Shown in pieces: positions 17,507-28,000 of a stretch of DNA of 64,000 nt; positions within the stretch are counted from its first letter, which is position 1; the number at the start of each line of letters is the position of its first letter. This stretch comes from Marinobacter sp. es.048 (lineage in GTDB: Bacteria > Pseudomonadota > Gammaproteobacteria > Pseudomonadales > Oleiphilaceae). Made by a program: the position numbers and the translations under genes. The notes under the pieces are model-generated. The model did no database searches, had not been told where the DNA came from, and was given only the letters and a program-made list of their open reading frames with translations. The stretch spans positions 992,001-1,056,000 of the forward strand of contig NZ_FYFA01000002.1 of assembly GCF_900188435.1 (NCBI RefSeq), in the 5' to 3' direction.

Positions 17507-18117
17507 GGCCGGTTGGCGCCGGGATTCACGATCCGGACACCAAACCAGCGTGGAAACCGGAGCAGGCAATACAAGGCAATCATGTCGTAAAGTGCATGCC
17601 AGACCATGACCAGCACCAGGCTTTCCGATAGCACATAGACCGCACCCAGTATCAAACCGAGTCCGGTTGCCACCAGAAAATAGGTAAACGATACGTAGTG
17701 CACCAGCCCGAACAGCACCGATGCCGCCAGCACGGCCGTTACCGGGTCAGTCTTTGCCATCAGCCAGCCCTGGATTGCGCCCCGGAATAGCAGTTCCTCG
17801 CCAACACCGGCCAACAGGGAAAGCAGAATGAGTACCGCCGGGGAGTAGCTGGAGGCAAAGTCATACAAACCCTGCATCTGACGCTCAAGGTTCTCCGGGA
17901 ACAAGCCGGGAACCCGCGTAAGCAACAGCAAGGCGGCGTAGGTAAGAATGGCTCCGAGCGCCCCCAGGAGCATGCTCGGCCACAGGCCCGGACCGACGAG
18001 CAGCACCGGAACTCCGAATAACAGTATGGCCACTAATCCGAGAACGCCAATGCCGCCCTGGAATAACAGCGCGGCATTAGAGGAGATACCGGATTTTCGT
18101 CGTTTACCCAACGCCAT
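17497..18117 (-). CDS. CPBP family intramembrane metalloprotease
   Basis: 206 residues with about six membrane helices and the CPBP/Abi motifs: GVGEELLFRGAIQG (EExxxR), GLVHYVSF and VWHALYDM, which supply the glutamates and histidines of the metal site. Relatives process prenylated proteins or act in bacteriocin self-immunity; the substrate here is unknown. Its ATG directly abuts the stop of the upstream crotonase gene, so the two are co-transcribed. Confidence 0.85.
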   Translation of the reverse strand: MALGKRRKSGISSNAALLFQGGIGVLGLVAILLFGVPVLLVGPGLWPSMLLGALGAILTYAALLLLTRVPGLFPENLERQMQGLYDFASSYSPAVLILLSLLAGVGEELLFRGAIQGWLMAKTDPVTAVLAASVLFGLVHYVSFTYFLVATGLGLILGAVYVLSESLVLVMVWHALYDMIALYCLLRFPRWFGVRIVNPGANRPHE

Positions 18118-18972
18118 TTACTGATCGAACAAGGGCTTCACCGGAAACAGCGCATCGTATTGCGGCGCCTGCTTCTGGGCTTTGGCCTGGAAGGATTTCA
18201 TCATGTCCGTCGGGCGGAACATGCCGGCCTGCCAGGTGGCCATGTACTTAAGGCTGTCTTCGACGCTGTGGTCGCGACTGTAATTAAGCATTTCCTTGCA
18301 GCCAGTGACGGCCAGTGGTGAGTTCGCTGCAATCTGGCCGGCAATGGCCATAACCTCGGCCAGCATGGATTCCTGGTCGGCGTAGACGGCGTTCACAAAG
18401 CCCAGACTCTGTGCTTCAGTGGCGGAAAATTTGCGGCCGGTATAGGCCAGTTCACGAACCATACCCTCGGGCATGAGTTTGGGCAGGCGCTGGAGCGTGC
18501 CAACGTCGGCGGTCATGCCCAGCTCGGTTTCCTTGATGGTGAAGTAGGCATCTTCCGTGCAATAACGGCTGTCAGCGGCGCACACCAGATCCAGAGCACC
18601 ACCGATACAGCCACCGTGGATGGCTGCCAGCACGGGAAGCCGGATTTTTTCCAGGGAGGTCAGAGTATCCTGCAATTGCAGCACAACCCTGCGAAGGTTT
18701 TCCGCCATGCGCCCGGGATCACCATTCATGGGCACGGCTTTGGGATCGCTGAACACGCCCAGATCCATGCCGGCGGAGAAGTGTTTGCCGGTGGAGGAGA
18801 TTACGATCACGCGGGCGTCGGTGTTGGCCTCAATCTCCTGCATACACCGGGGCAGCTCGAGCCAGAACGCCCTATTCATGGTGTTCAGGGCCTCAGGACG
18901 GCTGAACTGAACATAGGCGATATGGTCTTTGACCTCAATCGAAAAACTCTCGTAACTGGACAACTCAGACAA
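18118..18972 (-). CDS. Crotonase, delta3,5-delta2,4-dienoyl-CoA isomerase-like
   Basis: 284 residues, crotonase fold with oxyanion-hole motifs HFSAGMDL and IHGGCIGGALDL. The catalytic pattern follows mammalian ECH1 dienoyl-CoA isomerase rather than enoyl-CoA hydratase: Asp in ALDLVCAAD, Glu in IKETELG and Asp in TADVGTLQRLP. This suits beta-oxidation of polyunsaturated acids with odd-numbered double bonds. Isomerase function is inferred from these residues. It is first in a pair with the CPBP protease. Confidence 0.85.
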   Translation of the reverse strand: MSELSSYESFSIEVKDHIAYVQFSRPEALNTMNRAFWLELPRCMQEIEANTDARVIVISSTGKHFSAGMDLGVFSDPKAVPMNGDPGRMAENLRRVVLQLQDTLTSLEKIRLPVLAAIHGGCIGGALDLVCAADSRYCTEDAYFTIKETELGMTADVGTLQRLPKLMPEGMVRELAYTGRKFSATEAQSLGFVNAVYADQESMLAEVMAIAGQIAANSPLAVTGCKEMLNYSRDHSVEDSLKYMATWQAGMFRPTDMMKSFQAKAQKQAPQYDALFPVKPLFDQ

Positions 18973-19101
18973 GACAGCACTCCTTATAAATATGTCACAA
19001 ACCGGCTCATTGCCGGTCGCCCCAGCTAATGGTGTCTCAATTCTGCTACCTTCGTATTATGGCGGACAGAGAGTCGACACGTTAACCCGAAAAGGCCTGG
19101 C

Positions 19102-20073
19102 ATGGAATTCACCTTCCTCGGCACTTCAGCCGGAACGCCCACAAAATCCCGCAATGTGACCGGTCTGGCGCTGAGCCACGGCGGACCGAAGCACTGGTAC
19201 ATGATCGACTGCGGCGAGGGCACCCAGCACCAGCTATTGAGAACGCACCATTCGGTGATGCAGCTGCAGGCCATATTTATCACTCACATTCATGGCGACC
19301 ACACGTTCGGACTGCCAGGACTGCTCACCAGTGCCTCTATGCTTGGCCGAACTGCCCCGCTCTATCTGATCGCCCCCCGTCCGGTGATAACCTTCGTTGA
19401 GGCAGCCCTTGGCAACAGTGACTCCAGCCTCAGTTTCGAACTGAGATTTGTCGATTCCGAAGCGGAGAGTTTCCACTGGGAAGACGACTTCCTGTCGGTT
19501 ACTGCAGTACCCCTGTCCCATCGCGTCTCCTGCCGGGCCTTTGTGTTCACGGAAAAGAACCTGGAGCGCCAGTTGCTGCGGGACAGGCTCGAAGCTGCTG
19601 GTATTAAGGCCGGTCCGGCCTGGGGCCAGCTGCAACAGGGCCAGGACGTGGTACTGGAAGACGGGCGCCTTGCCCGTTGCGATGAATACACCCGAATTGC
19701 CAGAAAACCGCGCAAAGTCATCGTCGCCGGTGACAACGACCAGCCCGACCTGCTTCTGGAAGCGAGCACCGATGTTCAGGTGGTGATTCATGAAGCAACC
19801 TACACGCAGGAAGTCTCTGACCGGGTCGGCCCATGGCCACAACACAGCTCCGCTGCCCAGGTAGCCCGCTTCGCCGAGGCCGCAGGTGTCGCGAATCTCG
19901 TGCTTACTCACTTCAGCTCCCGATACCAGCTTAATCCGGATGCCTATCCACACATTGGTGAGATCGAATCCGAAGCCAGGGGCATCTATCGGGGAAACCT
20001 TTATCTGGCAAAGGATTTTGCCTGCTATGAGCTTGGCAAGGATCTTATGCTGAGAGCTGCAGAGCGTCTATAA
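19102..20073 (+). CDS. rnz: Ribonuclease Z
   Basis: 323 residues, a metallo-beta-lactamase-fold endonuclease. The N-terminal MEFTFLGTSAGTPTKSRNV and the zinc motif THIHGDHTFGLPGLL (HxHxDH) are diagnostic, as is the later VLTHFSSRY. It processes tRNA 3' ends in organisms where CCA is not encoded and takes part in RNA decay otherwise. ATG start at 19102; the gene stands alone, divergent from the crotonase gene. Confidence 0.94.
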   Translation: MEFTFLGTSAGTPTKSRNVTGLALSHGGPKHWYMIDCGEGTQHQLLRTHHSVMQLQAIFITHIHGDHTFGLPGLLTSASMLGRTAPLYLIAPRPVITFVEAALGNSDSSLSFELRFVDSEAESFHWEDDFLSVTAVPLSHRVSCRAFVFTEKNLERQLLRDRLEAAGIKAGPAWGQLQQGQDVVLEDGRLARCDEYTRIARKPRKVIVAGDNDQPDLLLEASTDVQVVIHEATYTQEVSDRVGPWPQHSSAAQVARFAEAAGVANLVLTHFSSRYQLNPDAYPHIGEIESEARGIYRGNLYLAKDFACYELGKDLMLRAAERL

Positions 20074-20216
20074 TGCAACCGTGGCTTTTGGTACTGCCAT
20101 GGATTATACGTGTCGCTTTAATAGATTCACTTTGCGTTTGATAACGTTCAAATTACACTGCACTCAGGGATAAAACTGAACACAGCTTCACTTTTCACTG
20201 CTCAGGAAGGCGGTCA

Positions 20217-23200
20217 ATGGCCCGGCTCAACGCAAAACACTCCAGAATCAGCAAGGATGCGGTTGTCGTCACGCCTGGCCTGATGCCTTGTGGCTGTGTC
20301 ATTGACAGTGTAGTCCTGGACAAACAGGTGCTGCGCCTCAGCCTGAAGGACTTTTCGTCGCCTGCTGTACTCGACCAGTTGTCATCGTCCGCCGCTGCCC
20401 AGGCGGATCTGCATGTTTTCCTCAATAACGACAGTGAAGAACAGCACCTCCGTTACAGGGGCGCAGTTCAGACCGGCCACGGTAGCGGCATTTCGCTTGA
20501 AATAACGGGGAACACCGAGGAACTGAAGAACGACATTGATCGTTTGTTACAGCGCTCTGTAAGGAATCGGCCTGAAACGGCGGCACCGGATCCTTCACTC
20601 AAACAGCTTTACTACCAGCATTGTCGGCGGCTTCTGGAACAGTTACTTCCGGAATTTATGGAAGGCACCTTCGAGGGCATTGAAGCCGACCTGGAACAGG
20701 CAGCCGAGCTACGTGAAATCACCCGGCTCAAGGATATGCGCTTCATTTTCCAGAGCCGCCAGCAGCGAATGCTCCAGGATTTCCAGGCCCAGTTCCAGGC
20801 CAATCAGGCGATCCTTGAGCCCGCCACCGAGTCCCGGGCCGGCAGCAAGGAGCTGCACCTGCTGCAACAGCACGAGTTTGAAGACTGGCTGGATTTACAA
20901 GCCATCGCCACCAGAATAAGCAAAGCAAATACCGACGCAACTTTCTTGCTCAACCAGTTTCTGAACCAGATTTTCCGGCAGGACGTCAACGATGACGACA
21001 ACCCGCTGACACCAAGGGCGCTGTGTGTTTGCCTGCAATACATGGTCGACCATCTGGGCATTGCCCGGGAGCACCGTCTTACCATTTACCGGGCATGGGA
21101 AAATGCTCTGGTTAGGATCTGGCCCGCGGCTATACGGTCCCTGATCAATGACTGCCGAAGAGCTGGCCTCGAGGCCCTCGATATCACCGAGCTGCCTGCA
21201 AACTGGTCACTCCGGGACCGGGACCACGCATCGACCGACTCAGGTTCAGCAACCGAGGCCACCGAAGACTCGCCCGAGGATACGTCGGAAACCAACCACG
21301 CAGGGCACGAGGCGCCCGGGTCGCCGTCGGTCGGTCGCTCGCTGCTCCAATTGATGGCACTGGAGTCAGGCCCTTCTTCCGAACTCTCGGACTGGGAGGC
21401 GCCCAATCCGAAGCTCTCGGAAAACCTCCGTTCCCGGCGCCGCGAACTCCTGGACCGGTTGCACGACGATGAACCAGATATGGCAGGACTGCTCCGGGAA
21501 CTGGCAAACTCGGACTCCGACCTTGCCAGCTCACTGGACCGCACGGCCGTGGAGAAGGCCAATCTGGTGGACCGACTGTTCGCGCCGTTGAAAAGCCACG
21601 AAGAACTGTCGGGCTCGCTTCGCCACCAGCTGCAAAAACTTCGGCTACCCGTGTTCGAAACGCTGGTTGAAACACCGGATTTTCTGAATGCCGGCGACCA
21701 CCCGGCCAGGGATATTATCAATGACCTGATGCACATCTGTCTTGCCGAAAGAGTCTCAAGCAAGAAGCTGGAGGCGACGGTCGCCGATATCATCGAAGAG
21801 CTAACAGAGATCGAGGTATCGGATCCGAACCTGATGGAAAATCTGGGCGAACGCCTGAAACAACTTGTTGAGCAGCAGGATCAATCGTTTATCCGTAACT
21901 CGGAACGACTGGCCAAAACCCTCGAAGGCAAGGAGCGCCTGCGCCAGACTCGTAAGGAAGCCCGGGAACGGCTGAACGTGCTCTTGAGCAACAGGCAGGT
22001 TCCGAAGATTCTGATCCGCATTCTTCAGGCCGGCTGGGAGCAACTGATCGTCCTGACCATGCTCAGAGAAGGTCCGGAAAGCCGGCATTGTGAGGAACTG
22101 CTTGATGTGGTTGCACAGCTCCAGGCCTGGCTGTCGCCTGCCGGCACCTCCGAAGAGCTGGCATTTGAACGGGAGCTGGAGAGCAGCGTCATGCTGCAGT
22201 TCATCGAACGGGAGCTGAAAACCGCCGGGGAAGTCTCCCGGGTGAGGCCGGTTGTTGACGAGTTATCCGGAATTCTCGAGGGCGACGTGGAAGCGGAAAC
22301 CACGTGGGTGGATGAGTACGGCGAAGCCGATGAAGCGCCGGCTTTACTGCCCCCGGAGCTTGAAGACAGTCGCTGGGCCTCGAGGGCAAAGGGGATTTCC
22401 GTAGGCGACTGGGTTGAGGTTCGACTGGATACTGGCGATACCCGCCGGTTGAGGCTGGTGTGGGGCGGCGAGGATTCGCTCCGGTTTGTCTTTCTTTCGC
22501 CCAAAGGCATGAGCGAAGTCAGTTACGGGTTCCCGGAGTTTGTGCAGAAACTCGCAGAAGGCGAAGCCTGGCTGGTTGAGAGCGGAGACATTCCATTCCT
22601 CGACCAAAGCCTGTTCAGCATCGTTGAAGATGTTTACCGGAAGCTCAATTTTCAGGCAACCCACGATGCCCTGACTGGCTGTATGCACCGCCATGATTTC
22701 GAGAAACAGATCTCTCAGCAGATCAACTCCACCGCCCCCGATTCGGATGACACTGCCTCTGCTCTTATGGTGTTGGATATCGATGAATTCAGCGTCATCA
22801 ACGCCTCTTACGGCGCAGAAGCAGGCGACACACTGCTTCAACAAGTGGCTGGTCAGCTTCGTGAACAATGCAGGTCACAATTCACGGAATCCCAGATCGG
22901 GCGGATCAGTGGCAACGAATTTGCGGCGCTCATCAATGGCATAAGCACGGAAAACTGCCTCGACTTCGCAGAATCCTTCCGCCGCAACTTCGAGCAGCAG
23001 GTTTTCCGCCATGGGCCAGCAGAGTACGGAGCCACTGTAAGCATCAGTATCCGGCCAGTATCCGGTATTGAAAGCTCTCCCGGCGATCTGCTGAATCAAG
23101 CCAGCCTTTCACTGAAATCGGCAAAAAAACAGGGGGGCAACCGGATAGATCTGGCCAAGGCCAACCCTGACCATTCAAAGATTGGCATGCCACACTGGGT

Positions 23201-23978
23201 GACCGAAATTGACCGGACTATCCGTGATGGCAGTCTCTATCTCCGGGCCCAGCCGATCGTAGCCCTTGAGCCAAAAAATGGCGAAGGTACCATGTATGAG
23301 CTCCTTTTGGGCCTCAAAGATAGCTCAGGCAAGGAAATTTCACCTCAAGGCTATATCGAAGCCGCGGAACAATTCAAACGCAGCATGCGGGTTGACCTAT
23401 GGGTCGTTTCTGAAGTGCTGGCCTGGATGCGAGACAACCCTGAGGCGCTCGCCAAGATTGCCACTCTCAACGTCAACCTGTCAGGCTCGTCGTTGAGCGA
23501 TGACAGCTTCATGCTCGGTCTGGAATCCAACCTCAGAGCGAATCCGGAGCTGGCCCACAAGCTCTGTTTTGAGGTAACCGAAACCTCTGCCGTCGCCAAT
23601 CTCCATTTTGCCTCCGATTTCATGCGCGAGATGAAGCGACTCAATTGTCGGTTCGCTCTCGATGATTTTGGTACCGGTCTGTCGTCCTACGCCTATATCC
23701 AAAAGCTTCCAGTAGACTTCGTGAAGATTGACGGAGTATTCGTTCGTGACATGGCGACCAACCTGACGAACTACGCCATGGTGAGGTCGATCAATGAGCT
23801 TTGCCATTTCCTGGATCTTCAGACCATTGCCGAATACGTGGAAGATATGGAAATCATGGATACCCTGAAGGAGATTCAGGTGGACTACGCCCAGGGCTTC
23901 GCTATTGCCAAGCCGCGCAGATTGGACAGCCTTGGCACCGGGAATTCCATCACCCCGGTTTATGCCTATAAGAAATAG
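20217..23978 (+). CDS. DUF1631 - GGDEF - EAL multidomain c-di-GMP protein
   Basis: 1253 residues, no membrane segment. Residues 1-95 look PilZ-like. About 110-790 form the DUF1631 region with long coiled or helical stretches and an acidic low-complexity patch (about 340-375). A GGDEF domain (about 810-970) has SGNEF at 898-902 in place of GGDEF, so cyclase activity is doubtful. The EAL domain (about 990-1245) keeps Glu1028 (YELLL, but Gly for the usual Arg), Asp1149-Asp1150 (DDFGTG) and VKID, so it may bind or cleave c-di-GMP. Probably a cytosolic effector or phosphodiesterase. Confidence 0.85.
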   Translation: MARLNAKHSRISKDAVVVTPGLMPCGCVIDSVVLDKQVLRLSLKDFSSPAVLDQLSSSAAAQADLHVFLNNDSEEQHLRYRGAVQTGHGSGISLEITGNTEELKNDIDRLLQRSVRNRPETAAPDPSLKQLYYQHCRRLLEQLLPEFMEGTFEGIEADLEQAAELREITRLKDMRFIFQSRQQRMLQDFQAQFQANQAILEPATESRAGSKELHLLQQHEFEDWLDLQAIATRISKANTDATFLLNQFLNQIFRQDVNDDDNPLTPRALCVCLQYMVDHLGIAREHRLTIYRAWENALVRIWPAAIRSLINDCRRAGLEALDITELPANWSLRDRDHASTDSGSATEATEDSPEDTSETNHAGHEAPGSPSVGRSLLQLMALESGPSSELSDWEAPNPKLSENLRSRRRELLDRLHDDEPDMAGLLRELANSDSDLASSLDRTAVEKANLVDRLFAPLKSHEELSGSLRHQLQKLRLPVFETLVETPDFLNAGDHPARDIINDLMHICLAERVSSKKLEATVADIIEELTEIEVSDPNLMENLGERLKQLVEQQDQSFIRNSERLAKTLEGKERLRQTRKEARERLNVLLSNRQVPKILIRILQAGWEQLIVLTMLREGPESRHCEELLDVVAQLQAWLSPAGTSEELAFERELESSVMLQFIERELKTAGEVSRVRPVVDELSGILEGDVEAETTWVDEYGEADEAPALLPPELEDSRWASRAKGISVGDWVEVRLDTGDTRRLRLVWGGEDSLRFVFLSPKGMSEVSYGFPEFVQKLAEGEAWLVESGDIPFLDQSLFSIVEDVYRKLNFQATHDALTGCMHRHDFEKQISQQINSTAPDSDDTASALMVLDIDEFSVINASYGAEAGDTLLQQVAGQLREQCRSQFTESQIGRISGNEFAALINGISTENCLDFAESFRRNFEQQVFRHGPAEYGATVSISIRPVSGIESSPGDLLNQASLSLKSAKKQGGNRIDLAKANPDHSKIGMPHWVTEIDRTIRDGSLYLRAQPIVALEPKNGEGTMYELLLGLKDSSGKEISPQGYIEAAEQFKRSMRVDLWVVSEVLAWMRDNPEALAKIATLNVNLSGSSLSDDSFMLGLESNLRANPELAHKLCFEVTETSAVANLHFASDFMREMKRLNCRFALDDFGTGLSSYAYIQKLPVDFVKIDGVFVRDMATNLTNYAMVRSINELCHFLDLQTIAEYVEDMEIMDTLKEIQVDYAQGFAIAKPRRLDSLGTGNSITPVYAYKK

Positions 23979-24181
23979 CTTTGCTTTTAACAGCGGCAGG
24001 AGTACAGTGGGCTTCGTTGGAAAGATTTAGCAAAGCATTTCATCAATAAGACCGCTCAGCTGTAATAAGTAGCACGTCCTGTTTTTGATCACGCCAGTTT
24101 TTTGTTTCCGCATACCGCCGATCAGGCATCATGAAAATGATCTGACGGCACATTAAACGATTGAAATCAGGAAAGTATATT

Positions 24182-24388
24182 ATGTCTACAGTTACCGGCA
24201 ACGTTAAGTTTTTCAACGAAGCAAAAGGTTTTGGCTTTATCACTCGCGAAAGCGGCCCGGACGTTTTTGTTCACTACAGCGCTATTCAGGGCGGCGGTTT
24301 CAAAACTCTGGCTGAAGGCCAGCAGGTCGAGTTCACCGTTACCCAGGGCCAGAAAGGTCCCCAGGCGGAAAACGTAGTCGCTCTGTAA
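24182..24388 (+). CDS. Cold-shock protein, CspA family
   Basis: 68 residues from ATG 24182. It has the RNA-binding motifs [15 protein letters not shown] (RNP1, KGFGFI) and DVFVHYSAI (RNP2). It unwinds RNA structures as a single-stranded nucleic-acid chaperone. The 203 nt before it hold no gene; part is probably a long 5' leader, common in cold-shock genes, with a small hairpin ATCAT-GAAA-ATGAT near 24128-24142. A strong terminator follows. Confidence 0.94.
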   Translation: MSTVTGNVKFFNEAKGFGFITRESGPDVFVHYSAIQGGGFKTLAEGQQVEFTVTQGQKGPQAENVVAL

Positions 24389-24408
24389 ATAACAGACGAT
24401 ACGTTCAG

Positions 24409-24436
24409 AAAAAGGCAGCTTCGGCTGCCTTTTTTC
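24409..24436 (+). terminator. Rho-independent terminator after the cold-shock gene
   Basis: Perfect stem GGCAGC-TTCG-GCTGCC (24414-24429) with a stable TTCG tetraloop, flanked by A4 and a T6 tail. It lies about 25 nt after the cold-shock stop and would also work for the converging Lrp gene. Confidence 0.92.
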
Positions 24437-24458
24437 GTTTAGGTGACCCGTCCCGAAC

Positions 24459-24938
24459 CTACTGAATGCCTTCCACCGGGATCGTCTCGGTATTCTTTAT
24501 CTCCCGCAACGCAAAGTTTGAATTCACCTGGGCAATGCCCTGCAGGGTGAAGATCTTTTCGTTCAGGAACCGATCGTAACTGGCCATGTCCGGTACGATC
24601 ACCCTGAGTACGAAATCGGCATTACCGGTTACCGCAAAGCACTGAAGCACCTCCGGATAACTGCTCACCCGCTGCTCAATCTCCGCCGTGCTATCGATGT
24701 TGTGCCGCTGCAGTGACAGATTGACGAGCACGCACAGCCCCTGGCCAATGCGTTCCGGATCCACTCTCGCGCTATAGCCCTGAATCACACCGCTTTCCTC
24801 AAGTGTCCGCACCCGACGCCAGCAAGCGGCCGGTGACAACCCCACCTGTTCTGCCAGTAGCTGATTGCTGATGCGCCCATCCTGCTGCAGTACGGAGAGG
24901 ATTTTCCGATCCAGCTTGTCCAGTTCTACCTGTTTCAT
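24459..24938 (-). CDS. Lrp/AsnC family transcriptional regulator
   Basis: 159 residues from ATG 24938. An N-terminal helix-turn-helix (LDRKILSVLQQDGRIS ... VGLSPAACWRRVRTLEESGVI) is followed by an AsnC_trans_reg ligand domain with GNADFVLRVIVPDMASYDRFL. Such regulators sense amino acids. It diverges from the indolepyruvate oxidoreductase operon across a 157-nt AT-rich spacer, so it is the likely local regulator of aromatic amino acid catabolism. This role is inferred from position. Confidence 0.9.
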   Translation of the reverse strand: MKQVELDKLDRKILSVLQQDGRISNQLLAEQVGLSPAACWRRVRTLEESGVIQGYSARVDPERIGQGLCVLVNLSLQRHNIDSTAEIEQRVSSYPEVLQCFAVTGNADFVLRVIVPDMASYDRFLNEKIFTLQGIAQVNSNFALREIKNTETIPVEGIQ

Positions 24939-25095
24939 TTGGTAACACCTGATTTTTGTCAAAGTTTCTTTCTTCTTATTGTTATATATCAAATATCCTT
25001 TCGCAAATTCTCGAAACCCTTACCCAATAAGCAAGCACCTTTTGCGGACTTACCTCTAAAATTTTGGTCATAAAATCGACAAAAAGGAGGGCGCC

Positions 25096-28000
25096 ATGTC
25101 CGCCGATACCCCAGAACTCGACGATTACAAACTCGAAGACCGCTACCTGCGGGAATCCGGTCGGGTGTTCCTGACCGGCACACAGGCCCTGGTCCGAATT
25201 CCATTGATGCAGGCTGCCCTGGATCGAAAACAAGGGTTGAACACGGCCGGTCTGGTCAGTGGCTATCGCGGCTCTCCCCTCGGTGCAGTTGACCAGGCGC
25301 TCTGGCAAGCCAAGGACCTGCTGGACGAGCACCGGATCGATTTTGTCCCCGCCATTAACGAGGATCTTGCGGCTACCATCATGCTGGGTACCCAGCAGGT
25401 CGAGACCGATGAGGACCGGCAAGTGGAAGGCGTTTTCGGTCTCTGGTATGGCAAGGGGCCCGGCGTGGACCGCGCCGGCGACGCCCTGAAACATGGCACC
25501 ACCTACGGATCTTCCCCTCACGGTGGCGTGTTGGTGGTAGCAGGTGACGACCACGGTTGCGTGTCATCGTCCATGCCTCATCAGTCCGATGTGGCATTCA
25601 TGAGCTTCTTCATGCCCACCATTAACCCGGCCAACATCGCCGAGTACCTGGAGTTCGGGCTCTGGGGTTATGCCCTGTCCCGCTACAGCGGCTGCTGGGT
25701 CGGTTTCAAGGCAATCTCGGAAACCGTGGAAAGCGCAGCCTCTGTCGAAATTCCACCGGAGCCGGATTTCGTTACCCCGGACGACTTCACGGCTCCGGAG
25801 GGCGGCCTCCACTACCGGTGGCCGGACCTGCCGGGGCCGCAACTGGAAACCCGGATTGAGCACAAACTCGCAGCCGTTCAGGCCTTTGCCCGCGCCAATC
25901 GCATTGACCGTTGCCTGTTCGAGAACAAGGAAGCCCGCTTCGGTATTGTCACTACCGGCAAGGGCCACCTTGACCTGCTCGAAGCCCTGGATCTTTTCGG
26001 CATTGATGAAGACCAGGCCCGGGACATGGGGCTGGATATCTACAAGGTGGGTATGGTCTGGCCCCTGGAACGTCGCGGCATCCTGGACTTCGTTCACGGC
26101 AAGGAAGAAGTGCTCGTGATCGAAGAAAAGCGCGGCATCATCGAGAGCCAGATCAAGGAGTACATGTCAGAGCCGGATCGCCCCGGCGAGGTTCTGATCA
26201 CCGGTAAGCAGGATGAGCTGGGCCGACCGCTGATCCCATACGTCGGCGAGCTCAGCCCCAAACTGGTTGCGGGCTTCCTGGCCGACCGTCTGGGCAGATT
26301 TTTCTCGGTGGATTTCAGCGAGCGCATGGCTGAAATCAGTGCCATGACCACCGCCCAGGATCCGGGGGGCGTCAAGCGCATGCCCTACTTCTGCTCTGGC
26401 TGCCCCCACAACACCTCCACCAAGGTGCCTGAGGGCAGCAAGGCCCTGGCGGGCATAGGCTGCCACTTCATGGCGTCCTGGATGGGCCGGAACACCGAAT
26501 CCCTCATCCAGATGGGTGGTGAGGGCGTCAACTGGATCGGAAAGAGCCGATATACTGGCAATCCCCATGTATTCCAGAACCTGGGCGAAGGTACCTACTT
26601 CCACTCCGGTTCCATGGCAATTCGCCAGGCGGTAGCAGCCGGTATCAACATTACCTACAAGATCCTGTTCAACGATGCTGTGGCAATGACCGGCGGTCAG
26701 CCTGTGGACGGGCAGATCACCGTCGACAGGATTGCCCAGCAAATGGCCGCAGAAGGGGTGAATCGGGTTGTTGTGCTCAGCGATGAGCCCGAGAAATACG
26801 ATGGCCATCATGACCTGTTCCCCAAGGGGGTCACCTTCCACGATCGGTCCGAGCTCGACCAGGTGCAGCGCGAATTGCGTGACATCCCTGGCTGTACCGT
26901 GCTGATCTACGACCAGACCTGTGCCGCCGAGAAGCGCCGCCGTCGCAAGCGCAAGCAGTTTCCGGATCCAGCCAAGCGTGCCTTCATCAACCACCACGTC
27001 TGTGAAGGGTGCGGCGACTGTTCGGTACAGTCCAACTGCCTCTCGGTTGTGCCCCGCAAGACAGAGCTGGGACGCAAGCGGAAGATCGACCAGTCCTCCT
27101 GCAACAAGGACTTCTCCTGTGTTAACGGATTCTGCCCCAGCTTCGTGACCATTGAAGGCGGTCAGTTGCGCAAATCCCGGGGCGTTGACACCGGCTCCGT
27201 ACTCACCCGCAAGCTGGCTGATATTCCAGCCCCCATGCTGCCCGAACTGACAGGCTCCTACGATCTGCTGGTGGGCGGTGTTGGCGGTACGGGCGTTGTT
27301 ACTGTCGGTGCACTGATCACTATGGCGGCGCACCTGGAATCACGCGGTGCCTCGGTACTGGATTTCATGGGATTCGCCCAGAAAGGCGGCACGGTCTTGA
27401 GCTACGTTCGTATGGCACCGTCCCCGGACAAGCTCCATCAGGTGCGGATCAGCAATGGCCAGGCCGATGCGGTCATCGCCTGTGACCTGGTAGTGGCGTC
27501 TTCCCAGAAGGCCCTGAGCGTGCTCCGGCCAAACCACACCCGGATTGTTGCCAATGAAGCGGAGCTCCCCACTGCCGATTATGTGCTTTTCCGGGACGCC
27601 GATATGAAGGCCGACAAACGCCTTGGCCTGCTACAGGATGCGGTTGGTGAGGATCAATTCGACCAGCTCGACGCCAATGGCATTGCGGAGAAACTGATGG
27701 GCGACACCGTATTCTCCAACGTCATGATGCTCGGGTTCGCCTGGCAGAAGGGCTTGCTGCCTCTTTCAGAGGCGGCTCTGATGAAGGCCATCGAGCTGAA
27801 TGGCGTCGCCATCGAGCGGAACAAGGAGGCCTTCGGATGGGGCCGACTGGCGGCCGTGGATCCGAGCGCAGTCACGGATCTGCTGGACGACAACAAGACC
27901 CAGGTCGTTGAGGTAAAACCCGAACAGACCCTGGACGAACTGATCAACACCCGTCACAAGCATCTGGTCAACTACCAGAACCAGCGTTGGGCAGACCAAT

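Noticed and set aside
26167..27333. A 388-codon minus-strand frame inside the indolepyruvate oxidoreductase gene
   Set aside because: Antisense shadow with no motif and no promoter signal.
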